20,391 nt of DNA, from contig JALNXG010000063.1 of NCBI GenBank assembly GCA_023230485.1, positions 1 through 20,391 on the forward strand, written 5' to 3'. Position 1 is the stretch's first letter. Every line of letters starts with the position of its first letter. Positions 7,612-15,655 of this stretch are shown piece after piece. Source of the stretch: Melioribacteraceae bacterium. GTDB taxonomy: Bacteria; Bacteroidota; Ignavibacteria; Ignavibacteriales; Melioribacteraceae. The translations under genes were made by a program, and so were the position numbers. Under the pieces are notes generated by a model. That model did not search any database and was not told the DNA's origin. It saw nothing but the letters and a program-made list of their open reading frames with translations.

Positions 7612-8197
7612 TCAATTAACTGTTGCGAGGATAATTCTTACTCCTTTCTTTTTCTATTTCTTTCTATCTCCCGTGGATGAATTAAAACAGTTATCCCTTT
7701 TGCTATTTGTTATAGCTGCTATTACCGATTGGTATGATGGATGGCTCGCTCGCAAATTTAATTACATCACTGCGTGGGGAAAATTTATGGACCCGCTTGC
7801 TGATAAGATTCTTACTTCGGCGGCATTTTTCGGCTTTGTAATTATCGGTACTCTCCATTTATGGATGGTTTTATTAATTGTACTAAGAGACATAACAGTT
7901 ACCGGACTTAGAGGTTATGCTGATTATAAGAAAGTAAATTTCGTTACATCTAAAAGTGCAAAATGGAAAACGTTTCTTCAAATGTTTTTTCTTTACTACT
8001 TGTTATTACTTTACGCTGCTGATACAGTCGATTGGATTAGAATCGAGTATAGTAATTTAATCGCAACTCTTAGTAATGCGGCACTCATTTATTATTCAAT
8101 GCTCTTTATTACTCTCTTTACACTATTTACCGGAATAACTTATATATTTACAAATAGAATTGTAATCAAAAAGCTTTTTAAGGGTAGAATTGAGTAA
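7598..8197 (+). CDS. pgsA: CDP-diacylglycerol--glycerol-3-phosphate 3-phosphatidyltransferase
   Basis: This inner-membrane enzyme makes phosphatidylglycerophosphate from CDP-diacylglycerol and glycerol-3-phosphate. The full CDP-alcohol phosphotransferase signature is present: Asp44, Asp47-Gly48, Ala51-Arg52, Gly61, Asp65 and Asp69 (DWYDGWLAR...GKFMDPLAD), at the spacing DGx2ARx8Gx3Dx3D. The hydrophobic N-terminus (LPNQLTVARIIL) and several later membrane spans fit the family, as do 199 residues. The start at 7598 gives the usual 'LPNxLTxxRI' opening. The next gene, pgpA, removes the phosphate from its product and overlaps it by 8 bases, so the pair encodes consecutive steps. Confidence 0.94.
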   Translation: MLLPNQLTVARIILTPFFFYFFLSPVDELKQLSLLLFVIAAITDWYDGWLARKFNYITAWGKFMDPLADKILTSAAFFGFVIIGTLHLWMVLLIVLRDITVTGLRGYADYKKVNFVTSKSAKWKTFLQMFFLYYLLLLYAADTVDWIRIEYSNLIATLSNAALIYYSMLFITLFTLFTGITYIFTNRIVIKKLFKGRIE

Positions 8198-8645
8198 ACT
8201 CGAAAAATTAATAGGCTCGGGATTAAGCACAGGTTTTATTAAAAAAGCTTCCGGTACTTGGGGCAGTCTCGCCGCTCTTGCGATATATCTCCTCCCCGGA
8301 TTTGAAAATCCGGCTCTTCTTATTCTACTTATTTCGATATCAATTATTTTCGGTATTCCGATTGCTAATAAATTTGAAAAAGACTATGGAAAAGATCCGA
8401 AAGAATTTACATTAGATGAATTTGTGGGTATGTGGATTACTCTTCTTTTTCTCCCTAAATCACTTTGGCTAATAATTCCTGCATTTTTAATCTGGCGGGC
8501 ATTGGATATTATCAAACCTTTCCCGGCAAATAGATTAGAAAAATTAAAGGGGGGACTTGGAATCTTCGCAGATGATATCATGGCAGGGTTCTATTCCTTT
8601 CTTATTATGCAGATTCTCACAAACATTTTGTATCATTTTATATAG
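8190..8645 (+). CDS. pgpA: Phosphatidylglycerophosphatase A, TTG start
   Basis: This membrane phosphatase converts phosphatidylglycerophosphate to phosphatidylglycerol, completing the step begun by pgsA. Motifs: GTWGS at residues 22-26, DEFVG at 76-80, RALDIIKPFP at 103-112 and GIFADDIMAG at 124-133, with the paired Asp of the last motif probably at the metal site. At 151 residues it has normal length. The start is TTG at 8190: aaggg (8180-8184) precedes it at good spacing, it opens the conserved N-terminus, and no ATG occurs in frame before residue 81. Its start lies inside the pgsA 3' end, so translation is probably coupled. Confidence 0.92.
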   Translation: MSKLEKLIGSGLSTGFIKKASGTWGSLAALAIYLLPGFENPALLILLISISIIFGIPIANKFEKDYGKDPKEFTLDEFVGMWITLLFLPKSLWLIIPAFLIWRALDIIKPFPANRLEKLKGGLGIFADDIMAGFYSFLIMQILTNILYHFI

Positions 8646-8651
8646 GATATT

Positions 8652-9908
8652 ATGAATGCTCATTTAGTTACGATTGGCGATGAAATATTAATTGGACAAA
8701 CGATCAATACCAATAGTGCGTTTATTGGAGAAGTTCTTTCAGATCTCGGTGTCATTATCACAGAAGCCCATGTAGTGCAAGACGATGCTGATGCCATTCT
8801 TAAGGAATTTGATTATGCTTTTAAAAATAATGATGTTATTATCGTAACGGGTGGTCTTGGTCCTACTCACGATGATATTACACGTGCTTGCATAGTAAAA
8901 TATTTTAACACCGAACTTGTGATGAATGACTTGGTGCTAAGCGATGTAAAAAAAATATTTGATGCCCGCGGAAGAGTAGTAACTAAAATTAATGAAGAAC
9001 AAGCATTAGTCCCTTTTATAGCAGAACCAATTAGGAACATGAAAGGAACTGCTCCCGGAATATTTATTGAAAAAGATAATAAAGTATTCATTGCAATGCC
9101 CGGCGTTCCTTACGAAATGAAAGAGATGATGCACAATTTCGTTTTACCACGTTTATCAGAAAAAATTAACAACAAAGGTTACGTTGTTAAAAAAACTAAT
9201 CTTCTTACAACCGGAATTCCCGAATCATACTTATTTGAAAAGCTTGGAGATATGACCTCATTATTAAACGGTGGAAAGATGGCTTTTCTTCCAAGTCAAT
9301 TCGGTGTAAGATTACGCATTACAGTAAAAGAAGAAACTGAGGAACAAGCAAGTAATAAACTTGTAGAAATTGAACAGAAAATACGTGCAATAGCTGGTAG
9401 ATTTATTTATGGAAAGAATAACGATACTTTAGAGCAGACAGTCGGGAAAATATTAACCGAACGTGTATTAAGAATTGCAGTTGCTGAATCTTGCACAGGA
9501 GGTTTGATTGCAAACCGGCTTACTAATATTGCAGGCAGTTCTTCTTTCTTCGATAGAGGTGTAGTAGCATATAGCAATGCCGCTAAAGTGGAGCTTCTAA
9601 AAGTAAATGAAGATATGATTCATAAGTATGGCGCAGTAAGTATTGAAGTCGCCCGACAAATGGCAGAAGGTATAAAAGCAATTAGCGGAACTGATTTAGG
9701 ACTTTCTATTACAGGTATTATGGGACCATCGGGCGGCACATTAAGCAAACCCGTTGGTTTGGTTTATGTCGGAATTTGTGATGATAAAATCTGCACAGCT
9801 AAAGAATTTCGACATGGAGATGACCGTTTATTAAACAAAGATAGAGCCTCGCAATCTGCTTTAGATATGCTTCGTAAGCACTTGCTTGGCATCCAGTATG
9901 ACGATTAA
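8652..9908 (+). CDS. cinA: CinA: MoaB-like domain plus nicotinamide-nucleotide amidase
   Basis: This 418-residue two-domain protein begins with a MoaB/molybdopterin-binding-like domain (TIGDEILIGQTINTNS near residue 7, VTGGLGPTHDD at 65-75), which in related proteins carries ADP-ribose pyrophosphatase-type activity. The C-terminal domain is the PncC/CinA amidase, with AESCTGG at residues 278-284 and later GAVSIEVARQMAEG and GIMGPSGGT. It deamidates nicotinamide mononucleotide in NAD recycling. The name comes from the competence/damage-inducible gene that precedes recA in many bacteria, and the same order is seen here. The ribosome site is aggat before the ATG, 6 bases after pgpA. Confidence 0.94.
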   Translation: MNAHLVTIGDEILIGQTINTNSAFIGEVLSDLGVIITEAHVVQDDADAILKEFDYAFKNNDVIIVTGGLGPTHDDITRACIVKYFNTELVMNDLVLSDVKKIFDARGRVVTKINEEQALVPFIAEPIRNMKGTAPGIFIEKDNKVFIAMPGVPYEMKEMMHNFVLPRLSEKINNKGYVVKKTNLLTTGIPESYLFEKLGDMTSLLNGGKMAFLPSQFGVRLRITVKEETEEQASNKLVEIEQKIRAIAGRFIYGKNNDTLEQTVGKILTERVLRIAVAESCTGGLIANRLTNIAGSSSFFDRGVVAYSNAAKVELLKVNEDMIHKYGAVSIEVARQMAEGIKAISGTDLGLSITGIMGPSGGTLSKPVGLVYVGICDDKICTAKEFRHGDDRLLNKDRASQSALDMLRKHLLGIQYDD

Positions 9909-9950
9909 AAATTATAAAAAAAAAGAAATTAATTTAAAACGGAGGCATTT

Positions 9951-11018
9951 ATGTCAGAAAAAGATTCAAAAATAAAAATATTAGAAGACGCAATCGTTTC
10001 GATCGATAAGCAGTATGGCAAAGGTACGATAATGAAGCTGGGCGATGGAGTAGTAAATGCAATCGAATCAATCTCTACCGGATCATTATCACTCGATTTC
10101 GCTCTCGGTATTGGCGGCGTTCCACGCGGCAGAATAGTTGAAATCTATGGACCTGAATCTTCCGGTAAAACTACTTTATGTCTCCATATAATCGCTCAAG
10201 CTCAAAAAGCAGGTGGATTAGCTGCATTTATAGATGTTGAGCATGCTCTTGATGTAAACTATGCAAAAAGATTAAAAGTAGATACACAGAATTTATTAAT
10301 CTCTCAGCCCGATTTTGGCGAACAGGCATTAGAGATTGTTGATACGTTAGTAAGAAGTAATTCACTCGATATTATAGTTATCGATTCAGTTGCGGCTCTC
10401 GTACCACGTTCTGAAATTGAAGGTGAAATGGGCGATCCTCAAATGGCTTTGCAGGCGCGATTGATGTCTCAAGCACTTAGAAAACTGACCGGTGCTATCT
10501 CTAAATCTAAGACTACCGTTATTTTTACTAATCAATTAAGAAGTAAAATTGGTGTAATGTTCGGCAACCCTGAAACCACTACCGGCGGTAATGCACTTAA
10601 ATTCTATGCAAGTGTGCGTCTTGATATCAGAAGAATCGGTGCTATTAAAGATGGTACCAACGTAGTTGGTAATAGAACAAAAGTGAAAATCGTAAAGAGC
10701 AAAGTAGCTCCACCATTCAAAGAAGTCGAATTTGATATCCTCTATAATGAAGGTATAAGCCGTGTTGGCGAAATTATCGATACAGGTATCGACCGTAATG
10801 TAATTAAAAAAGCAGGTGCTTGGCTTACTGTCGGCGAAGACCGTTTCCAAGGACGCGAACAGCTCAAAACTAAAATGCTCGAAGATGAAGCTCTTTATAA
10901 TAATCTCGAAAGAGACGTAATGATTGCAATCGGTATGATTAAAGATGATTCTCCGGTTACTGCAAAAGATGATGAAAAAGAAGAAGCATCAACTGCGAAA
11001 TCAAAAAAAAGTAAATAA
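9951..11018 (+). CDS. recA: Recombinase A
   Basis: This is the DNA strand-exchange ATPase and SOS co-protease. The Walker A motif GPESSGKT is at residues 67-74. The family motifs FIDVEHALD, IVIDSVAALVPRSEIEGE, TNQLRSKIGVMFGNPETTTGG and GNRTKVKIVKSK follow. At 355 residues with an acidic, lysine-rich tail it has normal length. The C-terminal domain is slightly unusual: Trp291 is followed by Leu-Thr-Val, and then FQGRE where many RecA have an aromatic residue and GQG. A strong ggagg lies 6 bases before the ATG. I saw no E. coli- or B. subtilis-type LexA box in the 42 bases after cinA. recX follows after 3 bases. Confidence 0.97.
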   Translation: MSEKDSKIKILEDAIVSIDKQYGKGTIMKLGDGVVNAIESISTGSLSLDFALGIGGVPRGRIVEIYGPESSGKTTLCLHIIAQAQKAGGLAAFIDVEHALDVNYAKRLKVDTQNLLISQPDFGEQALEIVDTLVRSNSLDIIVIDSVAALVPRSEIEGEMGDPQMALQARLMSQALRKLTGAISKSKTTVIFTNQLRSKIGVMFGNPETTTGGNALKFYASVRLDIRRIGAIKDGTNVVGNRTKVKIVKSKVAPPFKEVEFDILYNEGISRVGEIIDTGIDRNVIKKAGAWLTVGEDRFQGREQLKTKMLEDEALYNNLERDVMIAIGMIKDDSPVTAKDDEKEEASTAKSKKSK

Positions 11019-11021
11019 AAA

Positions 11022-11660
11022 ATGATTATATCTCGGCTGCTTAAAAAAGGTAATAACGTAATTATCTTTTTTGAGGATAATTCTAAAATAAAAATAGATT
11101 ATGAACTGGTCGTTAAAAGCGGTTTGAGAATTAATGATAATCTTCACGATGAAGCTCGTGAAAAGCTTCTCGCTCAGAATATCAGAATAAGAGTTAAGAA
11201 CGGTGCTTTCAACTATCTCGGAAGAAGGCACCACTCATATTTTGAACTGAGAAAAAAATTATCCGCTAAAGGATATGATAAAGTAGTAATTGATGAGACC
11301 CTCAATGAACTACAAGAAAAGGGCTATATTGACGATGAGGATTTCGCTAAAAGATATATTGAAGAATCTGTTGTAAGAAAGAAAAGCGGAACAAATAAAA
11401 TCATCGCCGGTTTATATCAAAAAGGAATCAGCCGAGAGATTATTAATCGTGTAATGAGCTCAATTGATAATCACGATGAAATGGCGGAGAATGCTTTAGA
11501 AATTACAAAGAAAAAATTAAATTCTCTAAAGCAGCGAAATACAGATAAACAAAAATTAAAAACAAAATTATTCTCATTCCTTTCAGGTAAAGGATATTCT
11601 TCGGAGATAATAAAAGAGGTAATATCACAACTCGATTTAAATCAAGAAGAAGAATATTAA
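11022..11660 (+). CDS. recX: RecX, regulator of RecA
   Basis: RecX binds RecA filaments and limits their growth. The protein has 212 residues: a short beta-rich N-terminal region (GNNVIIFFEDNSKIKIDYEL), then the three-helix repeats of the family. The characteristic LGRRHHSYFELRKKLSAKGY near residue 67 and ELQEKGYIDDEDFAKRYIEE near 97 are followed by GTNKIIAGLYQKGI and a last repeat (KLKTKLFSFLSGKGYSSEII). It starts 3 bases after recA, so the regulator is probably translated from the recA message; no separate ribosome site is obvious. Confidence 0.92.
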   Translation: MIISRLLKKGNNVIIFFEDNSKIKIDYELVVKSGLRINDNLHDEAREKLLAQNIRIRVKNGAFNYLGRRHHSYFELRKKLSAKGYDKVVIDETLNELQEKGYIDDEDFAKRYIEESVVRKKSGTNKIIAGLYQKGISREIINRVMSSIDNHDEMAENALEITKKKLNSLKQRNTDKQKLKTKLFSFLSGKGYSSEIIKEVISQLDLNQEEEY

Positions 11661-11697
11661 TTTTTACTAAATTACTAGAACAAAAAATTAGGAATTT

Positions 11698-12867
11698 ATG
11701 AGCGGCTTTAATGGATTAGATTATTTTGATATAGAATCACTTCTCTCGGAAGAGGAAATATTAATTAGAAATTCTGTCCGTGAATTTGTTGATTCAGAAG
11801 TAATTCCGATAATTGAAAAAAATTATAGAGAGGGGTCATTCCCTTATGATTTAGTGCCGAAGATGGCAGAGTTAGGACTATTTGGAATTAATCTCCCTTC
11901 AAAATATGGATGCGCCGAAGCAAATAATGTAGCTTATGGATTAGCAATGCAGGAACTCGAAAGAGGGGATTCGGGAGTCCGAAGTTTTGTATCTGTGCAA
12001 AGCGGTCTTTTAATGTATCCAATTTATGAATTTGGAAGCGAAGAGCAGAAAGATTATTGGCTTCCTAAGTTAGCAGCGGGCAAGAAAATCGGCTGTTTCG
12101 GTCTAACCGAACCAGATTACGGTTCTAATCCCGGTGGTATGGTAACTAAAGCTGAAAAAGTCGATGGCGGTTACTTGCTTAATGGCGCTAAGATGTGGAT
12201 TACTAATGGCACAATCGCTGATATTGCAGTTGTTTGGGCGAAACTCGATGGAGTAGTGAAAGGATTCTTAGTTGAAAAAGATACTAAAGGATTTTCCGCT
12301 CCCGAAATGAAAGGTAAACATTCTTTAAGAGCATCAATTACTTCCGAATTAATCTTTCAGGATGTTTTTATTCCTGATGAAAATCTGTTACCTAAATCGG
12401 GCGGACTCAAATCTCCTTTAATGTGCCTTAATCAAGCACGTTATGGGATTGCTTGGGGTGTAGTCGGCTCAATGATGGCTGTCTATGATTCTGCTCTTAA
12501 TTATGCTAAGTCCCGAATTCAATTTAGTAAGCCGATAGCAGGTTACCAACTAACTCAATTAAAATTAGTGAATATCCTAACAGAAATTACAAAAGCACAA
12601 TTGATGACATTGCAATTAGGGCGACTTAAAGATAAAGGGACTATAAAACATACACAAATTTCGATGGCAAAAAGAAACAATTGCGAAGTGGCTTTGGATG
12701 CCGCACGAATCGCACGAGAAATTCTCGGCGCAAATGGAATTTTGGATGAATATCCTGTTATGCGCCATTCGGCAAATTTAGAATCTGTAAAAACTTATGA
12801 AGGTACTCACGAAATGCATACACTTATAATTGGTGAAGATATCACCGGTTATCCGGCATTCGAATAA
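11698..12867 (+). CDS. Acyl-CoA dehydrogenase, glutaryl-CoA dehydrogenase-like
   Basis: This FAD enzyme of 389 residues has the acyl-CoA dehydrogenase folds in order: N-terminal helices, the beta domain (FGLTEPDYGSNPGGM near 135, KMWITNG near 165), and a C-terminal helical domain. The catalytic base is Glu368 in YEGTHEMH. Arg95 in GVRSFVSVQSG matches the arginine that binds the distal carboxylate in glutaryl-CoA dehydrogenases, and the SVQSGLLMYPIYEFGSEEQK stretch is also typical of that subfamily. The likely reaction is glutaryl-CoA to crotonyl-CoA with CO2 release, feeding electrons to ETF, but a related short acyl substrate is possible. The site aggaatttATG sets the start. No ETF or other lysine-breakdown genes are nearby. 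Confidence 0.85.
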   Translation: MSGFNGLDYFDIESLLSEEEILIRNSVREFVDSEVIPIIEKNYREGSFPYDLVPKMAELGLFGINLPSKYGCAEANNVAYGLAMQELERGDSGVRSFVSVQSGLLMYPIYEFGSEEQKDYWLPKLAAGKKIGCFGLTEPDYGSNPGGMVTKAEKVDGGYLLNGAKMWITNGTIADIAVVWAKLDGVVKGFLVEKDTKGFSAPEMKGKHSLRASITSELIFQDVFIPDENLLPKSGGLKSPLMCLNQARYGIAWGVVGSMMAVYDSALNYAKSRIQFSKPIAGYQLTQLKLVNILTEITKAQLMTLQLGRLKDKGTIKHTQISMAKRNNCEVALDAARIAREILGANGILDEYPVMRHSANLESVKTYEGTHEMHTLIIGEDITGYPAFE

Positions 12868-12879
12868 TTTGGAGACAAA

Positions 12880-14361
12880 ATGAATAAATTCAAGATTGCT
12901 TATGAAGGAATTACATTTGATGATATCTTATTAATTCCGGCTAAATCAAACGTTTTACCAAGAGAAACAGATATTACCACATATCTTACTCCTGAAATTA
13001 AACTCAATATTCCGTTTATTTCGGCGGCTATGGATACTGTAACAGAATCCTCAATGGCAATTGCAATGGCGGCTCAAGGCGGTATCGGTATTATACATAA
13101 GAATATGAGCGTTGAAAGGCAGGCTGAAGAAGTTGATATGGTTAAACGTTCCGAAAGCGGAATGATTACCCGTCCGATTACAATCTTCGGCGATAAAACT
13201 GTTGAAGAAGCTGAAAATCTTATGTCTAAATACCACATATCCGGTATTCCAATTGTCGATAACGAAGGTAAACTTATCGGTATTCTTACTAATAGAGATT
13301 TACGCTTCGAAATAAATAGAAAAAATCTCGTCTCTGAAATGATGACTAAAGAAAATTTAATAACAGCTCCTATTGGTACTACTCTCGAAGATGCAGAAAA
13401 AATCCTCCATCGTCATAGAATTGAAAAACTACCGGTGGTAGATAAAAAGGGTGTACTAAAAGGACTTATTACTTACAAGGATATTTCTAAAAAGAAGAAA
13501 TTCCCTAATGCTTGTAAAGATGATTTAGGTCGACTTCGTGTCGGAGCGGCTGTAGGAGTTACTAAAGATACTATCGAAAGAGTGGATGCTCTTGTAGCTG
13601 CCGGTGCTGATGTGATTATAGTTGATACTGCTCATGGTCATTCTTCCGGTGTGCTCAAAGTGCTAAAAGATGTGAGGAAACGACATAAATATTTGCAGTT
13701 AGTAGCAGGAAATATCGTTACTAAAGAAGCCGCTCTCGAATTAATTAAGGTTGGTGTGGATGCCGTTAAAGTCGGTATCGGTGCTGGTTCTATCTGTACT
13801 ACACGTATTATCGCAGGTGTGGGCGTTCCTCAAATCTCTGCTGTATTTGAAGTAGCCGAAGGGATTAAAGGTAAGGGCGTTCCACTTATTGCAGATGGTG
13901 GAGTAAAGCAAACAGGCGATATTGCTAAAGCTATTGCCGCTGGTGCTGATTCTGTTATGATGGGTGGCACTCTCGCAGGTGTGGAAGAAACTCCCGGCGA
14001 AAAAGTTCTATATGAAGGTAGAAGTTTCAAAATTTATAGAGGAATGGGTTCGCTCGGTGCTATGAAAAAAGGGAGCAGCGACCGTTATTTCCAAGATATG
14101 GAAGCAGATATTAAGAAATTAGTGCCTGAAGGGGTCGAAGGAAGAGTTCCTTATAAAGGACCTTTATCTGAGACCATTTACCAATTTATCGGCGGCCTAA
14201 GAGCTGCTATGGGCTATTGCGGGGCAAAGAATATAGAAGCTCTGAAGCGAGATGCCCGATTTGTAAAAATCTCTAATGCGGGACTTAAAGAGAGCCATCC
14301 GCATGACGTAATTATTACAGAAGAATCACCTAATTACCAATCTTCTAAAAATTCTAATTAA
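12880..14361 (+). CDS. guaB: Inosine-5'-monophosphate dehydrogenase
   Basis: This enzyme oxidises IMP to XMP with NAD, the committed step to GMP. At 493 residues it has the full domain plan: TIM barrel interrupted by two CBS domains (about residues 95-205: MITRPIT...HISGIPIVDNEGKLIG, then HRIEKLPVVDKKGVLKG). The catalytic loop is GAGSICTTR, with Cys306 forming the covalent intermediate. IADGGVKQTGDIAKA, then YRGMGSLGAM (phosphate loop) and VEGRVPYKG (flap with catalytic Arg) follow. The ribosome site tggaga precedes the ATG. The CBS pair implies regulation by purine nucleotides. It lies between purC and purD in one run, so purine synthesis may be co-expressed. Confidence 0.97.
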   Translation: MNKFKIAYEGITFDDILLIPAKSNVLPRETDITTYLTPEIKLNIPFISAAMDTVTESSMAIAMAAQGGIGIIHKNMSVERQAEEVDMVKRSESGMITRPITIFGDKTVEEAENLMSKYHISGIPIVDNEGKLIGILTNRDLRFEINRKNLVSEMMTKENLITAPIGTTLEDAEKILHRHRIEKLPVVDKKGVLKGLITYKDISKKKKFPNACKDDLGRLRVGAAVGVTKDTIERVDALVAAGADVIIVDTAHGHSSGVLKVLKDVRKRHKYLQLVAGNIVTKEAALELIKVGVDAVKVGIGAGSICTTRIIAGVGVPQISAVFEVAEGIKGKGVPLIADGGVKQTGDIAKAIAAGADSVMMGGTLAGVEETPGEKVLYEGRSFKIYRGMGSLGAMKKGSSDRYFQDMEADIKKLVPEGVEGRVPYKGPLSETIYQFIGGLRAAMGYCGAKNIEALKRDARFVKISNAGLKESHPHDVIITEESPNYQSSKNSN

Positions 14362-14371
14362 TTCGGTTAAC

Positions 14372-15655
14372 ATGTATAAAGTACTTATATTGTCATATTA
14401 TTTCCCCCCTATGGGTTTAAGTGGAGTTCAAAGAACTGCTAAGTTTGTTAAATATATGCACAAATTCAATTGGCAGCCGACTGTTATAACTACAGGTAAG
14501 ACTGCCTATTTTGCTCACGACTTGGCGTTATTAAAAGAAGTAGAAGCAGCAGGTGTCGAGATTATCAGAACTGAAGCTTTTGATATTAATTCCGTGCTCG
14601 GTAATAAATATGGTACTGTTACTATGCCGCAGGAGTTCATTAGGAAATTAATGTCGAATATCAGTAAAGCAATTTTTATTCCTGATAATAAATTTTCATG
14701 GGCTAAGAAAGCTTATGAAATTGCCCGAGAAAAACTTAAAAATGAACATTTTGATATCCTCTATGTAACAATTCCTCCGTTTTCTCCTTTTACTTATGCC
14801 GCAAAACTTAAGAAAGAATTTGATATACCTCTTTTTGTCGATTATCGCGATTTATGGTTCGGTAATCATTTCGCTTTTTACCCTACTCCATATCATAAAT
14901 ACAAACATAAAAAATTAGAATATGCGGCTTTAAAAGCATCTACTAAAGTGATAGTTAATAATCGGAAGAAGAAAGAGATGTTAATTACCACATATAAATT
15001 CTTAACTTTCGATGATATCAATATCATACCTCATGGATATGATCAGGATGATTTTGATAAAGAAATGGCTCTTCCTAAAGACCCGACTAAAATGAAAATC
15101 ACTCATTCAGGTCTGTTTTATGAAACTATTACTCCTGAATATATGCTCAAAGCATTTAAGAAATTGACGGTCGAGCGACCTGATATCGCTTCTAATATTA
15201 AATTGGAATTTATCGGTCATCTAAGGAAAGAGAATAAAAAACTCATTACAGAGCTTGGTCTTAATCAATACATCATCGATCTCGGCTATATGGAGCATCC
15301 TGATGTAATAAAAAGATTAAAATCGACAGATGTTTTATGGCTGATGATAGGAGAAAGCAAGAATGCTGATACGATCTCTCCTGGCAAATTGTATGAATAT
15401 TTTGGCTCACGAAAACCGATACTTGGTTCGGTTATCGAAGGTGCGGCTAAAACTTCACTTTCCGAATATGGTGCTTCTTATATAACAAAACCGTATGATA
15501 TCGATGAGATTAAAAATGCTCTTATTAAAATAAATGCTGATTATAAAGCGGGACAATTACCTGTTCCAAAAGAAGAATTTGTCGTAAAACACGATCGGGA
15601 ATTTTTGACTGAACAATTAGTAAAATCGTTTCAATTTTATTTAAGGCTCGTATAA
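14372..15655 (+). CDS. Glycosyltransferase, GT4-like (GT-B fold)
   Basis: This 427-residue protein opens with the donor-side Rossmann start MYKVLILSYYFPPMGLSGVQ, typical of GT4-family transferases with a glycine-rich 'FPP...GG/SG' loop. The C-terminal half has GLFYETITPEYMLKA, IEFIGHLRKENK-like strands (LEFIGHL), LGYMEHPDVIKRLKSTDVL, and SPGKLYEYFGSRKPILG, where a Glu of the EX7E-like region would contact the nucleotide-sugar. It probably transfers a sugar in surface-polysaccharide or glycan synthesis on the inner side of the membrane; donor and acceptor are not predictable. No other glycan genes are near. Its stop overlaps the purD start by one base (TAATG), an odd pairing with a purine gene. 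Confidence 0.82.
   Translation: MYKVLILSYYFPPMGLSGVQRTAKFVKYMHKFNWQPTVITTGKTAYFAHDLALLKEVEAAGVEIIRTEAFDINSVLGNKYGTVTMPQEFIRKLMSNISKAIFIPDNKFSWAKKAYEIAREKLKNEHFDILYVTIPPFSPFTYAAKLKKEFDIPLFVDYRDLWFGNHFAFYPTPYHKYKHKKLEYAALKASTKVIVNNRKKKEMLITTYKFLTFDDINIIPHGYDQDDFDKEMALPKDPTKMKITHSGLFYETITPEYMLKAFKKLTVERPDIASNIKLEFIGHLRKENKKLITELGLNQYIIDLGYMEHPDVIKRLKSTDVLWLMIGESKNADTISPGKLYEYFGSRKPILGSVIEGAAKTSLSEYGASYITKPYDIDEIKNALIKINADYKAGQLPVPKEEFVVKHDREFLTEQLVKSFQFYLRLV

Noticed and set aside
9909..9950. LexA/SOS box ahead of recA
   Set aside because: I found neither an E. coli CTG-N10-CAG nor a B. subtilis GAAC-N4-GTTC pattern in the gap.
10536..10850. 104-residue minus-strand frame inside recA
   Set aside because: It lies wholly antisense to a highly conserved gene, so it is a mirror of recA codon use.
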